This document shows positions 1 through 6,150 of a stretch of DNA of 7,519 nt, in pieces. The notes under the pieces are model-generated. The model was not told where the DNA came from. It worked only from the letters and a program-made list of their open reading frames with translations, and made no database searches. The translations under genes and the position numbers were made by a program. The stretch's first letter is position 1; each line of letters begins with the position of its first letter. Origin of the DNA: Candidatus Bathyarchaeota archaeon (GTDB lineage Archaea > Thermoproteota > Bathyarchaeia > TCS64); contig JABXKY010000352.1 of NCBI GenBank assembly GCA_013619005.1, forward strand, positions 1 to 7,519, given 5' to 3'.

Positions 1-401
1 CGGGCAAGACCAACGAAGTGGGCTCGACCTTTGAGGAGTTGAAGATAATCATCGACAACGTCTCAACTAAACGTATAGGCGTGTGCTTCGATACGTGCCA
101 TGCATTCGCCCGGGGCTATGATGTATCCACGCAGAATGGAGTCGACACCATCATACGGGATATCGAGCATACAATTGGCTTCGATCGGGTCCAGCTTGTC
201 CACCTGAATGACAGCAAGGGGGAGCTAGGGTCAAGGCTTGACAGGCACAACCACATCGGGGTTGGGTTTATCGGTGAGGAAGGTTTCAGACGGTTCCTCA
301 AGAGCAGGTTCAACACCAAGCCATTGATCCTTGAGACGCCCGTCGATGATTTCAGGTCCGACATTGACAACTTGGAGAAGGTCAGGGAGCTGACGGCCTA
401 G
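1..401 (+). CDS. nfo: Endonuclease IV (AP endonuclease), 3' part only
   Basis: This is the C-terminal portion of deoxyribonuclease IV, which cleaves the DNA backbone 5' to abasic sites in base excision repair. The reading frame enters from the left edge and is open from base 3; the start lies outside the window. Signatures of the family's metal-binding TIM barrel are clear: FDTCHAF (Asp and His ligands, near bases 90-101), VHLNDSKGELGSR with its His ligand (near 201), LDRHNHIG with Asp and His ligands (near 240-254), and LILETP with the last Glu ligand (near 325-340). By analogy with E. coli Nfo, six of the nine zinc ligands fall in this part and all are present; the other three would lie upstream. 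The C-terminal end has normal length for the family. The stop TAG shares the tetranucleotide CTAG (398-401) with the stop of the convergent small gene. The assignment is secure. Confidence 0.93.
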   Translation, partial: GKTNEVGSTFEELKIIIDNVSTKRIGVCFDTCHAFARGYDVSTQNGVDTIIRDIEHTIGFDRVQLVHLNDSKGELGSRLDRHNHIGVGFIGEEGFRRFLKSRFNTKPLILETPVDDFRSDIDNLEKVRELTA

Positions 402-640
402 ATGTGGGCGAAAAGTGTTGACTGGTAGCTTGGCGCTGTGGACTCGCCTAGGATGATTCGCAGAGCAGTTTGGCTATAACCGAGGCGTTCCCTATTTGAT
501 AGGATGGGGTATAGCTGCCTGACCGTGCGTATGATTGGGTCGACGGTGGTGACTCTCCTGTTTCTTGCAGCGGCCTCTTTCTTTACAGTGAGGACAAGTC
601 GCCTGATCTGCTCCGCTCTGAACGAGTTTACGGCTGTCAT
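398..640 (-). CDS. Small basic protein of unknown function (80 aa)
   Basis: I do not recognise this gene. The frame could start at a GTG at 691, but a good TATA box (676-683) lies inside those first codons, so I choose the ATG at 640, which gives 80 residues. Codon use looks genuine: third positions are mostly C or G, with GTC, ATC and AGG preferred as in the neighbouring genes. The protein is rich in Arg and Lys in its first half (for example RAEQIRR and ARNRR) and looks largely helical. The segment TTVDPIIRTVRQLYPIL followed by NRERLGYSQTALRIIL could form a small helix-turn-helix-like fold, but this is inference. No signal peptide, membrane segment or Cys cluster is visible. It ends tail to tail with the endonuclease IV gene, the stops overlapping in CTAG. 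An overlapping plus-strand frame (504-770) is less protein-like. A DNA- or RNA-binding role is possible but unproven. Confidence 0.55.
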   Translation of the reverse strand: MTAVNSFRAEQIRRLVLTVKKEAAARNRRVTTVDPIIRTVRQLYPILSNRERLGYSQTALRIILGESTAPSYQSTLFAHI

Positions 641-675
641 ATTGATGTCGACCAACAAAATAACTAATTTCTTAG

Positions 676-683
676 TATATAAA
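676..683 (-). promoter_or_regulatory. Archaeal TATA box for the small gene
   Basis: On the minus strand this reads TTTATATA, a match to the classical archaeal TATA element. Transcription would begin near 653-655, giving a leader of about 13 bases before the ATG at 640. No clear Shine-Dalgarno sequence lies in that leader. The plus-strand reading, TATATAAA, could equally seat TBP for rightward transcription into 700-940, so the direction is inferred from the gene downstream. Confidence 0.55.
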
Positions 684-903
684 TGTATCACGGTTTACCC
701 CAAATTAATTTCTAGAGTGGTCAGTGAAAGTGGTTCCAGTTGTTTTTCTCCAAGTCAAACGGACGCCTAAAACAGCTTCTTTTCAACTAAAAACAAGAAA
801 ACCGATTTCATAAAGAGCTTGGAAAATAGCCGACCACCCAACGCAAATCATTCTTTTCGTTGACTACGTTCCCCGACAAATCCGCTGGAAAAACTCAGGG
901 GAA

Positions 904-912
904 TATTAAAAA
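904..912 (+). promoter_or_regulatory. Probable TATA box of the tRNA-Thr gene
   Basis: The sequence TATTAAAAA, preceded by purine-rich GGGGAA that could act as a BRE, is centred about 33 bases before the mature tRNA 5' end. With the usual archaeal spacing of about 26-27 bases it would start transcription near 935, leaving a 5' leader of about six bases for RNase P to remove. Confidence 0.5.
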
Positions 913-940
913 GAAAGATATTGATCAATAGGGTTGCGTT

Positions 941-1018
941 GCCCCGATAGCTCTAGTTCGGTAAAGCGCTTCCTTGGTAAGGAAGAGACCGCGGGTTCAA
1001 ATCCCGCTCGGGGCTCCA
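941..1018 (+). tRNA. tRNA-Thr, anticodon GGT
   Basis: The gene folds as a complete cloverleaf. The acceptor arm GCCCCGA pairs with TCGGGGC (1008-1014). The D-stem is GCT with AGC, with a C-A mismatch closing the loop. The anticodon stem is CTTCC/GGAAG (969-973 and 981-985) around the loop TTGGTAA, so the anticodon is GGT (976-978) and reads ACC and ACT threonine codons. A five-base variable loop and the T-arm GCGGG-TTCAAAT-CCCGC follow. The discriminator is T at 1015, common for archaeal tRNA-Thr, and the CCA end (1016-1018) is encoded. There is no intron. A run of four T at 1019-1022 probably terminates transcription; it overlaps the stop codon of the convergent peptidase gene. Confidence 0.95.
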
Positions 1019-1022
1019 TTTT
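1019..1022 (+). terminator. T-run terminator of the tRNA gene
   Basis: Four T residues directly after the encoded CCA form a minimal archaeal oligo-T terminator. The last two T belong to the TTA that is the complement of the convergent peptidase's TAA stop. No hairpin is needed or seen. Confidence 0.4.
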
Positions 1023-3087
1023 ACAATAGGTTGTTGTGACGCAGCAATGCCTCGGTTGATGGCTCTCTGCCCATAAAGTCCTTGAACACCTTCATCGGAT
1101 CAACCCCACCGCCAAGGGCGAGGAATGACTCTCGGAATCTCTTACCCATCTCCTGGATCGCATCCGGTTTCTCAAACCCCGCGAACTCGAAAGCAGAGTA
1201 CAGGTCAGCGCTCAGGACCTCTGCCCACTTGTAGCTGTAGTACCCCGCTGCGTACCCTCCAGCGAAGATGTGGGTGAAGGCGCAGAGGAAATGGTCCTCC
1301 TTGAGTGGCTCCAGCACCTGGGTTCTCTTGGCGATCTCCCTGTGAACCTCGAACGGGTGAACGAGCCCGTCGGGGTCATAGGTACTGTGCAGCTTCATAT
1401 CCGTCAACCCGAACTCCAGCTGCCTCACCATGGCGCTTCCGGCCATGTACACCTTGGCGTCCAGGAGCTTCTGGACAAGATCGTCGGGTAACGGCTCACC
1501 TGTCTCCCAGTGGCCTGAGATTGACTTGAGGATGGGCTCGTGGTAGCACCAGTTCTCCATGAACTGGCTGGCCGTCTCCACGGCGTCCCACTCCACACCG
1601 TTGATCCCCGACACGTCCGGGTAATCGACTGTGGTGAGCATCCCCTGGAGGCCGTGGCCGAACTCGTGGAACAGGGTCGTGACCTCCCCGAAGCTCATCA
1701 GCGATGGTCGTTCACCTACGGGGGGCGTCCCGTTGGCGTTGAGGTAGACCACTGGTAACCTGAGCTCGCCGTCAACTATCCTCCTGTTGAGGCAGCTGTC
1801 CATCCATGCCCCGCCCCGTTTGTCCCCTGGCCTTGAGTAGGCGTCTAGGTAGAAGGCCGCTATCTTTTCCCTGTTCTCGTAAACGTCGAAGAACTGGACG
1901 TCCTCGTGCCACGCGTTGGACTCGTCAACTGACTCCCTGATACTGATCCCGAAGAGGTACTCCGCCAGCCCGAACATCCCCTCAAGCACCTTGGGCATGG
2001 GGAAGTAGGGCCTGAGCTGGTCGTCGGTGAACTGGAACCGTTTCTCTTTGAGGCGCTCGGACCAGAACGCGGTGTCCCACTGCATCAGCGACTCCCCCTG
2101 CCCTGAATTCTTAGCCAAGTCCCAGAGCTCGCCGAACTCCTTCACCTGGTGGGGTTTGGAGGCATCGAAGAGCTCGGTTAACATGCCCTGAATGGCTTCA
2201 ACGTCCGGGGCCATCTTTGAGGCAAGGCTTAGGTCAGCGTAGCTTTCATAGCCGAGCAGTTTCGCCTTTTCCTTCTTGAGCCTGAGTATCTCCATAATCA
2301 GCGGGCTGTTGTCCAGCTCGCCCTCGTCGGCCCTTGAGAGGTAGGCCCTGTAGATGTGCTCCCTCTGGCTCCTGTTCCTGCTGTGCCTCAGGAAGGGCAC
2401 GACGACGGGTGCCTCTAGGGTGATCCTCCACAGGCCCTCTTCTGGGCTTGAGTCCTCGGTCTCCTTCTCCTTGTTGTAGCCCATTGACGAGAGCTGCCTC
2501 AGGGTATCAGGCCATCCCTTGGTGTCCTCTTTCTCGGTGATTATCAGTTCGTATGCCTTTGTGGCGTCGAGGACGTGGTTGCTGAAATCGGTGCCTAGCT
2601 GGGATAGGCGCTGACTGATCTCGTTGAACCTCTCCTTTTCCTCGCCTTCTAATCCGACGCCAGCGTGTTTGGCGTCCCTGATCTTCAGTTCGATTGCGCG
2701 TCTCTGGGCATCATCCAGTCCACCCCATTTAGTGCCATCCTTGATCTCCACTAAGCCGTCGTAGATGGGCTTGCTCTGACCCATCCTGAGGCTGAACTCC
2801 ACCACCTTTGGCAGCATGGCCTCGTGGGCCTTCCTGAGGTCCTCCGTGTTCTTGACGTTGAGGAGGTGGCCGATGGGGCCCCATGAGTACTCGAAGGGTA
2901 GCCCCATCGCCTCGATGGGCTCTATCAATCCTTTCCAGGTGGGCTGGATATCAGATTCAAGATCTTCCAGCCTCTTCATAGCCTCGGCGAGCAGCCTGGT
3001 TATGGCTGGCTCGATGTGATCCGGCGTTATCTCGTTGAACTTGGGTAGCCCAGATGTCAATAATAACGGGTTATCGGGTTGGGTCAT
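1021..3087 (-). CDS. prlC: M3A family oligopeptidase (PrlC/OpdA-like zinc metallopeptidase)
   Basis: This 688-residue cytosolic zinc peptidase would degrade short peptides of roughly 5-20 residues. Its length matches E. coli oligopeptidase A (about 680), and blocks recognisable from that enzyme run along its whole length, for example SVKN-like LNVKN (76-80), SNHVLDAT (169-176), DQLRPYFP (356-363) and KRGGAWMD (423-430). The zinc site is intact: HEFGH at 474-478, with His474 and His478 as ligands and Glu475 catalytic, and the third ligand Glu504 in DAVETASQFMENW. The substrate-binding loop HIFAGGYAAGYYSYKW (606-621) carries the conserved His and Tyr residues of thimet-type enzymes. There is no signal peptide. 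The start ATG at 3087 has no Shine-Dalgarno site but lies 27 bases after a TATA-like element, so the mRNA is probably leaderless and independent of the operon upstream. The close match to a bacterial enzyme suggests acquisition by transfer. It ends two bases from tRNA-Thr. Confidence 0.93.
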   Translation of the reverse strand: MTQPDNPLLLTSGLPKFNEITPDHIEPAITRLLAEAMKRLEDLESDIQPTWKGLIEPIEAMGLPFEYSWGPIGHLLNVKNTEDLRKAHEAMLPKVVEFSLRMGQSKPIYDGLVEIKDGTKWGGLDDAQRRAIELKIRDAKHAGVGLEGEEKERFNEISQRLSQLGTDFSNHVLDATKAYELIITEKEDTKGWPDTLRQLSSMGYNKEKETEDSSPEEGLWRITLEAPVVVPFLRHSRNRSQREHIYRAYLSRADEGELDNSPLIMEILRLKKEKAKLLGYESYADLSLASKMAPDVEAIQGMLTELFDASKPHQVKEFGELWDLAKNSGQGESLMQWDTAFWSERLKEKRFQFTDDQLRPYFPMPKVLEGMFGLAEYLFGISIRESVDESNAWHEDVQFFDVYENREKIAAFYLDAYSRPGDKRGGAWMDSCLNRRIVDGELRLPVVYLNANGTPPVGERPSLMSFGEVTTLFHEFGHGLQGMLTTVDYPDVSGINGVEWDAVETASQFMENWCYHEPILKSISGHWETGEPLPDDLVQKLLDAKVYMAGSAMVRQLEFGLTDMKLHSTYDPDGLVHPFEVHREIAKRTQVLEPLKEDHFLCAFTHIFAGGYAAGYYSYKWAEVLSADLYSAFEFAGFEKPDAIQEMGKRFRESFLALGGGVDPMKVFKDFMGREPSTEALLRHNNLL

Positions 3088-3110
3088 GAGAGAAAGTATG
3101 TGTTTGAACT

Positions 3111-3117
3111 ATTTTAT
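3111..3117 (-). promoter_or_regulatory. TATA box of the oligopeptidase gene
   Basis: On the minus strand this reads ATAAAAT, centred about 27 bases before the ATG at 3087. That is the spacing expected when transcription starts at the start codon itself. It lies entirely inside the 39-base gap after the stop codon of the oxidoreductase beta gene, so the peptidase can be transcribed separately from the operon. Confidence 0.55.
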
Positions 3118-3126
3118 GGTATAGAA

Positions 3127-4026
3127 TTAGAAGGGAAGAGGCTTCCCGTCTAGCTTCAATAGCTCGTCCCACCGGTTAGAGGCCATTTCCTGGAACTGGT
3201 TCACCTCGTCGTCTGTGAGGTGCCTGAACCTCCGCTGGGGCTTCAATGCCTCGGACACTGGCTTCAGCTCCTTTGGCCTGTAGTTCAGGTGGAACTGGCC
3301 GTCCACAACTTCGTACAGTGGCCACAGACCGGTATCGGTCATAAGCTTGGCCACCTTGATGGTCTGGCTGGGGTCGAACCCCCACCCCGTGGGGCACGGT
3401 GACTGGACCTGTAGGAACTTGAACCCCTTGATACCCTTGGCGAACTCGATCTTCCCCACCATATCGTTGACGTTGCCAACGGACGCGGTGCCTATATAGG
3501 GCACGTGGTGGGCTGCGAAGATGAAGGGCAGGTTCTTGCTCCATGTCTTCTTTCCCCTGCTGGCCTTGCCGACGGGCGTTGTGGTGGTGGCCGCGAATCT
3601 GGGTGTGGAGCCACTCCTCTGGCCACCTGTGTTCATGTAAGCGTGGTTGTCGGCGCAGAGCCAGAAAATGTTCTCGTTTCTCTCGGCCGCGGCGCTGAGG
3701 CCCTGCATCCCTATGTCCGCGGTACCTCCGTCGCCCACGAAGGCGACCACGTTGGTCTCCGTGTTTCCCTTCTGCTCAAGGGCGTTTGTGATGCCGCTTA
3801 GCAGGGCCGCCCCGCCCTGGAACGATGTGCCCATCCAGTAGAGCGGGATGTGGCTCTGTATGGTGATCCAGATGCACCCCGGCACGCTAATGAAGACAGT
3901 ATTCTCCCCGAACGTCTTCATGGCGTTCCTGGCAATAACCCCGTGTCCGCATCCCTGGCACGATGATGTGCCTGGCTGCATTATCTCAACTGGCTCGATT
4001 CTGGGTGTTGGTACTGGTTTGCTCAT
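3127..4026 (-). CDS. porB: 2-oxoacid (pyruvate):ferredoxin oxidoreductase, beta subunit
   Basis: The beta subunit binds thiamine diphosphate and the proximal 4Fe-4S cluster of the enzyme that oxidises a 2-oxoacid with CoA to acyl-CoA and CO2 while reducing ferredoxin. All four expected cluster cysteines are visible: Cys23 and Cys26 in CQGCGHG, Cys51 in VPGCIW and Cys211 in SPCPTGW. The thiamine diphosphate/Mg motif runs from GDGGTADIG (98-106) to Asn127 in CADNHAYMNTGGQ. The length of 299 residues is normal for archaeal beta subunits. The ATG at 4026 follows the alpha stop codon with no gap, and AGGTGGA (4037-4043, minus strand) inside the end of alpha can serve as ribosome site. It is the last gene of the operon. 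Pyruvate is the most likely substrate, but valine-type 2-oxoacids cannot be ruled out. Confidence 0.93.
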   Translation of the reverse strand: MSKPVPTPRIEPVEIMQPGTSSCQGCGHGVIARNAMKTFGENTVFISVPGCIWITIQSHIPLYWMGTSFQGGAALLSGITNALEQKGNTETNVVAFVGDGGTADIGMQGLSAAAERNENIFWLCADNHAYMNTGGQRSGSTPRFAATTTTPVGKASRGKKTWSKNLPFIFAAHHVPYIGTASVGNVNDMVGKIEFAKGIKGFKFLQVQSPCPTGWGFDPSQTIKVAKLMTDTGLWPLYEVVDGQFHLNYRPKELKPVSEALKPQRRFRHLTDDEVNQFQEMASNRWDELLKLDGKPLPF

Positions 4027-5178
4027 TTAGACCCACTCCACCTGGTCCACCTTTTCGCCGATGGAACGCAGTGTCTTCTTCGCTATATGGTTGATATGCT
4101 GGGGGGTGACCTCCTTGCCCGCCATGCCTGTGTGGAACCCGATGACGTTGGGGCGCTCGTCCATATCGTACAGTGCACCCCTTAGCTCGTTGTAAACGAC
4201 CCCGCCGCTTCCGAGGCTCACGTTCCTGTCGATGACCCCGATGGCCTTGTACTTCTTGGCCACCTCCCTGAGCTCCACATCTGGGAAGGGCCTGAAGGTC
4301 TTGAGCTTGATGAGCCCCACCTTGTGGCCATCCTCCTGCAGCTTTGTAATGGTTGGCCTAGCCGTGCTGGCGATGGTACCCATGGCGATAATCACGGCGT
4401 CGGTGTCCTGGCACTTGTACTCCTCGAAGAGTCCCCCGTATTTTCTGCCGAATGCCTTGTAGTACTGCTCGTCCACCTCGTTGATGATCTTCTTGGCGCT
4501 CATCATGTGCTCGTGGTGCTCGATCCAAGCCTGCTGTGAACCGTATCCTCTGATTGGCTGCGCTGACTTCCAGTCCCCATAAGGGAGCGGTTCACCCAAC
4601 CCGTACTTGGGGTTGAACGGTGGAAGCCACTTATCCACGTCCTCCTGGTCAGGGATCTCCACCGGCTCCGCTGTGTAGCTCAAGATGTACCCGTCCATGC
4701 CCAGGGCGACTGGCAAATGAACCCGCTCGTCCTCGGCTATCTTGAATGCCATGATGGTCGTGTCCAGGACCTCCTGGTTGTCCTCGCAGTAGAGCTGTAT
4801 CCAGCCCGTGTCCCTCTGGGCCATGAGGTCGGTGTGGTCGGGCTGCATGCTCTTGGCGCCCCTGTGGACCACGGCCATGACAACGGGTCTCCTGAGCCCG
4901 TACATGGGGTGGTGCATGTAGAGTAGTCCGGGGCCGCTTGTTGCCGTGAAGGTCCTTGCCCCCGCGAAGCTGGCGCCCTGCACGCTGATCTGTGCGCTGA
5001 TCTCGGACTCTACCTCGATGAACTTGGCGTCCAGCTCTCCCTTTGCCACGAACTCGGCTAGGTACTGGACTATGGTTGTCTGGGGTGTGATGGGGTACGC
5101 TGACGTTACCTCTATCCTGGCCAGTTTCGCCCCGTAGGCGACGGCCTTGTTTCCTACCATTAACTCCATGTGTGGCAT
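4027..5178 (-). CDS. porA: 2-oxoacid (pyruvate):ferredoxin oxidoreductase, alpha subunit
   Basis: The alpha subunit forms the active site with beta. Its N-terminal pyrimidine-binding domain shows YPITPQT (28-34) with Thr31, the VESEISA segment (56-62) with Glu59 in the place of the cofactor-activating Glu, and ARTFTATSGPGL (74-85). Arg106 in VVHRG aligns with the arginine that binds the substrate carboxylate in characterised pyruvate oxidoreductases. RDTGWIQLYCEDNQE (122-136) is typical of the family. The transketolase-C-like domain follows from about 258. Compared with my memory of Pyrococcus PorA and VorA, the stretch 88-120 is shorter by several residues around Arg106, so substrate preference may differ from theirs. 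The length of 383 residues is close to normal. The ATG at 5178 sits one base after the gamma-delta stop and nine bases after GGAGG; a second ATG at 5169 is too far from that site. Confidence 0.92.
   Translation of the reverse strand: MPHMELMVGNKAVAYGAKLARIEVTSAYPITPQTTIVQYLAEFVAKGELDAKFIEVESEISAQISVQGASFAGARTFTATSGPGLLYMHHPMYGLRRPVVMAVVHRGAKSMQPDHTDLMAQRDTGWIQLYCEDNQEVLDTTIMAFKIAEDERVHLPVALGMDGYILSYTAEPVEIPDQEDVDKWLPPFNPKYGLGEPLPYGDWKSAQPIRGYGSQQAWIEHHEHMMSAKKIINEVDEQYYKAFGRKYGGLFEEYKCQDTDAVIIAMGTIASTARPTITKLQEDGHKVGLIKLKTFRPFPDVELREVAKKYKAIGVIDRNVSLGSGGVVYNELRGALYDMDERPNVIGFHTGMAGKEVTPQHINHIAKKTLRSIGEKVDQVEWV
4037..4043 (-). promoter_or_regulatory. Ribosome binding site of the beta subunit gene
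   Basis: On the minus strand this reads AGGTGGA, ending ten bases before the ATG at 4026. It lies inside the last codons of alpha. Together with the zero-base stop-start junction it indicates translational coupling of alpha and beta. Confidence 0.5.
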
Positions 5179-5179
5179 C

Positions 5180-5974
5180 TTACTCAGCCTCCATCCTCAT
5201 CTCTATTGCATCAACGGGGCACTCCTCGGCGCATATACCGCACCCCTTGCAGTAATCGTAGTTGATGACGCTCTTGTTCTCTACCATGTCTATGCTTCCG
5301 TCGGGGCAGACCATCCAGCACAGCTTGCAGCCTATGCATTTCTCTGCATCCACCATGGGCTTGAACGTCCGCCAGTCGGCCTTGCTGTTGGTCGGTGCGC
5401 TGGGCCTATCAATTTTGTCAACGACCTTTGGTCTCCCGACCTCGGTTCTGTCGTAGGCTTCCTCGACCGCCTTGACGTTCATCTCGGCTAGCCTTCCTGA
5501 CCACTGCTGATTCACAGCCTCGATGACTGACTCCAGCTTCACAGCACCCGTTGCCTTGCAGAAGGCCCCAAGGATGGCCGTGTTGGTGATCGGCCTCCCG
5601 AGGACCTCTAGTGCTATGGCGGTGGCGTCCACGGTGGCCGTGAGTATATCCTTGTCAAGCTCTACCTCCATCGGCGGGACGGAGCTGTTGACGACCAGCA
5701 TCCCTGTGTCCTTCAATCCCTCTGTGATGTTCACCGATTTCCTAAGCAGCGGGTCAAGGACTACGACGTAGTCAGGCTCGTGGATGAGGCTCCTGACCAT
5801 CTGGTCCTTCTCGCCTATCCTTACGAATGCGGTTACGGGTGCCCCCCTGCGCTCAGTGCCGTACATGGGGATGGACTGGCTGTGGTGGCCCTCCAGGAAA
5901 GCGGCGGTGGCGAGGAGCCTTGAGGCCGTGACGGCCCCCTGTCCTCCCCTCCCGTGGAAACGTATCTCAATCAA
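5180..5974 (-). CDS. porG: 2-oxoacid:ferredoxin oxidoreductase, fused gamma-delta subunit
   Basis: This 264-residue protein joins two subunits that are separate in many archaea such as Pyrococcus. Residues 1 to about 185 are the gamma domain, opening with the family signature [17 protein letters not shown] and containing [11 protein letters not shown] (37-47). After a linker of about 20 residues rich in Pro, Lys and Ser comes the delta domain, a two-cluster ferredoxin: Cys213, 216, 219 and 223 in the first motif and Cys242, 245, 248 and 252 in the second, both of the form CxxCxxCxxxCP. It passes electrons from the active site to soluble ferredoxin. The start is a TTG at 5974, chosen because the gamma signature begins right there and no in-frame ATG lies upstream before a stop. 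The ribosome site is weak at best (GGGG), so a leaderless mRNA is plausible. It is the first gene of the operon. Confidence 0.92.
5188..5192 (-). promoter_or_regulatory. Ribosome binding site of the alpha subunit gene
   Basis: On the minus strand this is GGAGG, nine bases before the ATG at 5178. It lies in the last codons of the gamma-delta gene. It decides the start at 5178 over the second ATG at 5169, and it shows that internal operon genes use Shine-Dalgarno initiation while the first genes of transcripts here do not. Confidence 0.65.
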
Positions 5975-6002
5975 TATTATCCCCGAAAAGGTATCAGGTG
6001 AG

Positions 6003-6016
6003 CATATGAGCTTTCG
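6003..6016 (-). promoter_or_regulatory. Possible promoter of the oxidoreductase operon
   Basis: On the minus strand CGAAAG (6016-6011), resembling a BRE, is followed two bases later by CATATG (6008-6003), a weak TATA-like element. Its centre is about 31 bases before the TTG at 5974, so transcription would begin within about five bases of the start codon. The match is poor and other sites in the 176-base region could serve instead. Confidence 0.35.
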
Positions 6017-6055
6017 CAGGGAAGGGCTTAATCAGACACATTGCCTCACGTGAAA

Positions 6056-6092
6056 TGCCCAGTTACCCAGAATCATGTTTCCTGGCTGGGCA
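6056..6092. repeat. Bulged inverted repeat between divergent promoters
   Basis: The outer arms TGCCCAG (6056-6062) and CTGGGCA (6086-6092) are perfect complements. Inside them CCAG (6067-6070) pairs with CTGG (6082-6085), which abuts the right outer arm, so the two pairings stack into 11 base pairs with a four-base bulge (TTAC) on one side and an 11-base loop. The site lies about 82 bases upstream of the oxidoreductase operon start and about 59 bases upstream of the HAD gene, upstream of both candidate core promoters. That position suits an operator or activator site better than a terminator. Its function is inferred only. Confidence 0.5.
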
Positions 6093-6119
6093 CACAGTTT
6101 AGGCTCGTTCAGTACATCC

Positions 6120-6125
6120 TATAAA
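6120..6125 (+). promoter_or_regulatory. TATA box of the HAD hydrolase gene
   Basis: TATAAA is centred about 28 bases before the ATG at 6151. With archaeal spacing, transcription would begin at or within a few bases of the start codon, in keeping with the absence of a Shine-Dalgarno site before that ATG. Confidence 0.55.
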
Positions 6126-6150
6126 CAATGAGCACCATGAATGAGTATCT

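Larger units (their letters stand above)
641..940. other. Intergenic region with no recognisable gene
   Basis: These 300 bases are clearly more AT-rich than the coding flanks. They hold the TATA box at 676-683, the tRNA promoter at 904-912, T runs near 743-747 and 781-783, and two modest inverted repeats: CAACG/CGTTG (839-843 and 858-862) and TTCCCC/GGGGAA (869-874 and 898-903). I see no convincing protein frame and no known RNA family. A short untranslated RNA starting near 705 cannot be excluded but has no positive support beyond the symmetric TATA element. Confidence 0.5.

Noticed and set aside
504..770. Plus-strand frame of 88 codons overlapping the small minus-strand gene
   Set aside because: It is Ser/Thr/Phe-rich with no family resemblance, runs into the AT-rich intergenic stretch, and is out of step with the codon pattern of real genes here. 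The minus-strand frame has better codon bias, a promoter and a sensible stop.
839..903. Two small inverted repeats (CAACG/CGTTG and TTCCCC/GGGGAA) before the tRNA gene
   Set aside because: The arms are only 5 and 6 bases with loops of 14 and 23 bases, which is within chance for a stretch of this length. The second overlaps the purine-rich element expected before the tRNA TATA box.
3176..3544. Long alternative frame (122 codons) inside the beta subunit gene
   Set aside because: It is a Gln/Arg/Pro-rich shadow on the same strand as porB, which is fully explained by the conserved beta-subunit protein. High GC at third positions produces many such open frames.
5147..5491. Plus-strand frame of 114 codons opposite the gamma-delta gene
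   Set aside because: It is antisense to the conserved ferredoxin domain, whose eight cysteines are intact on the other strand. It has no recognisable domain and no ribosome site or promoter of its own.
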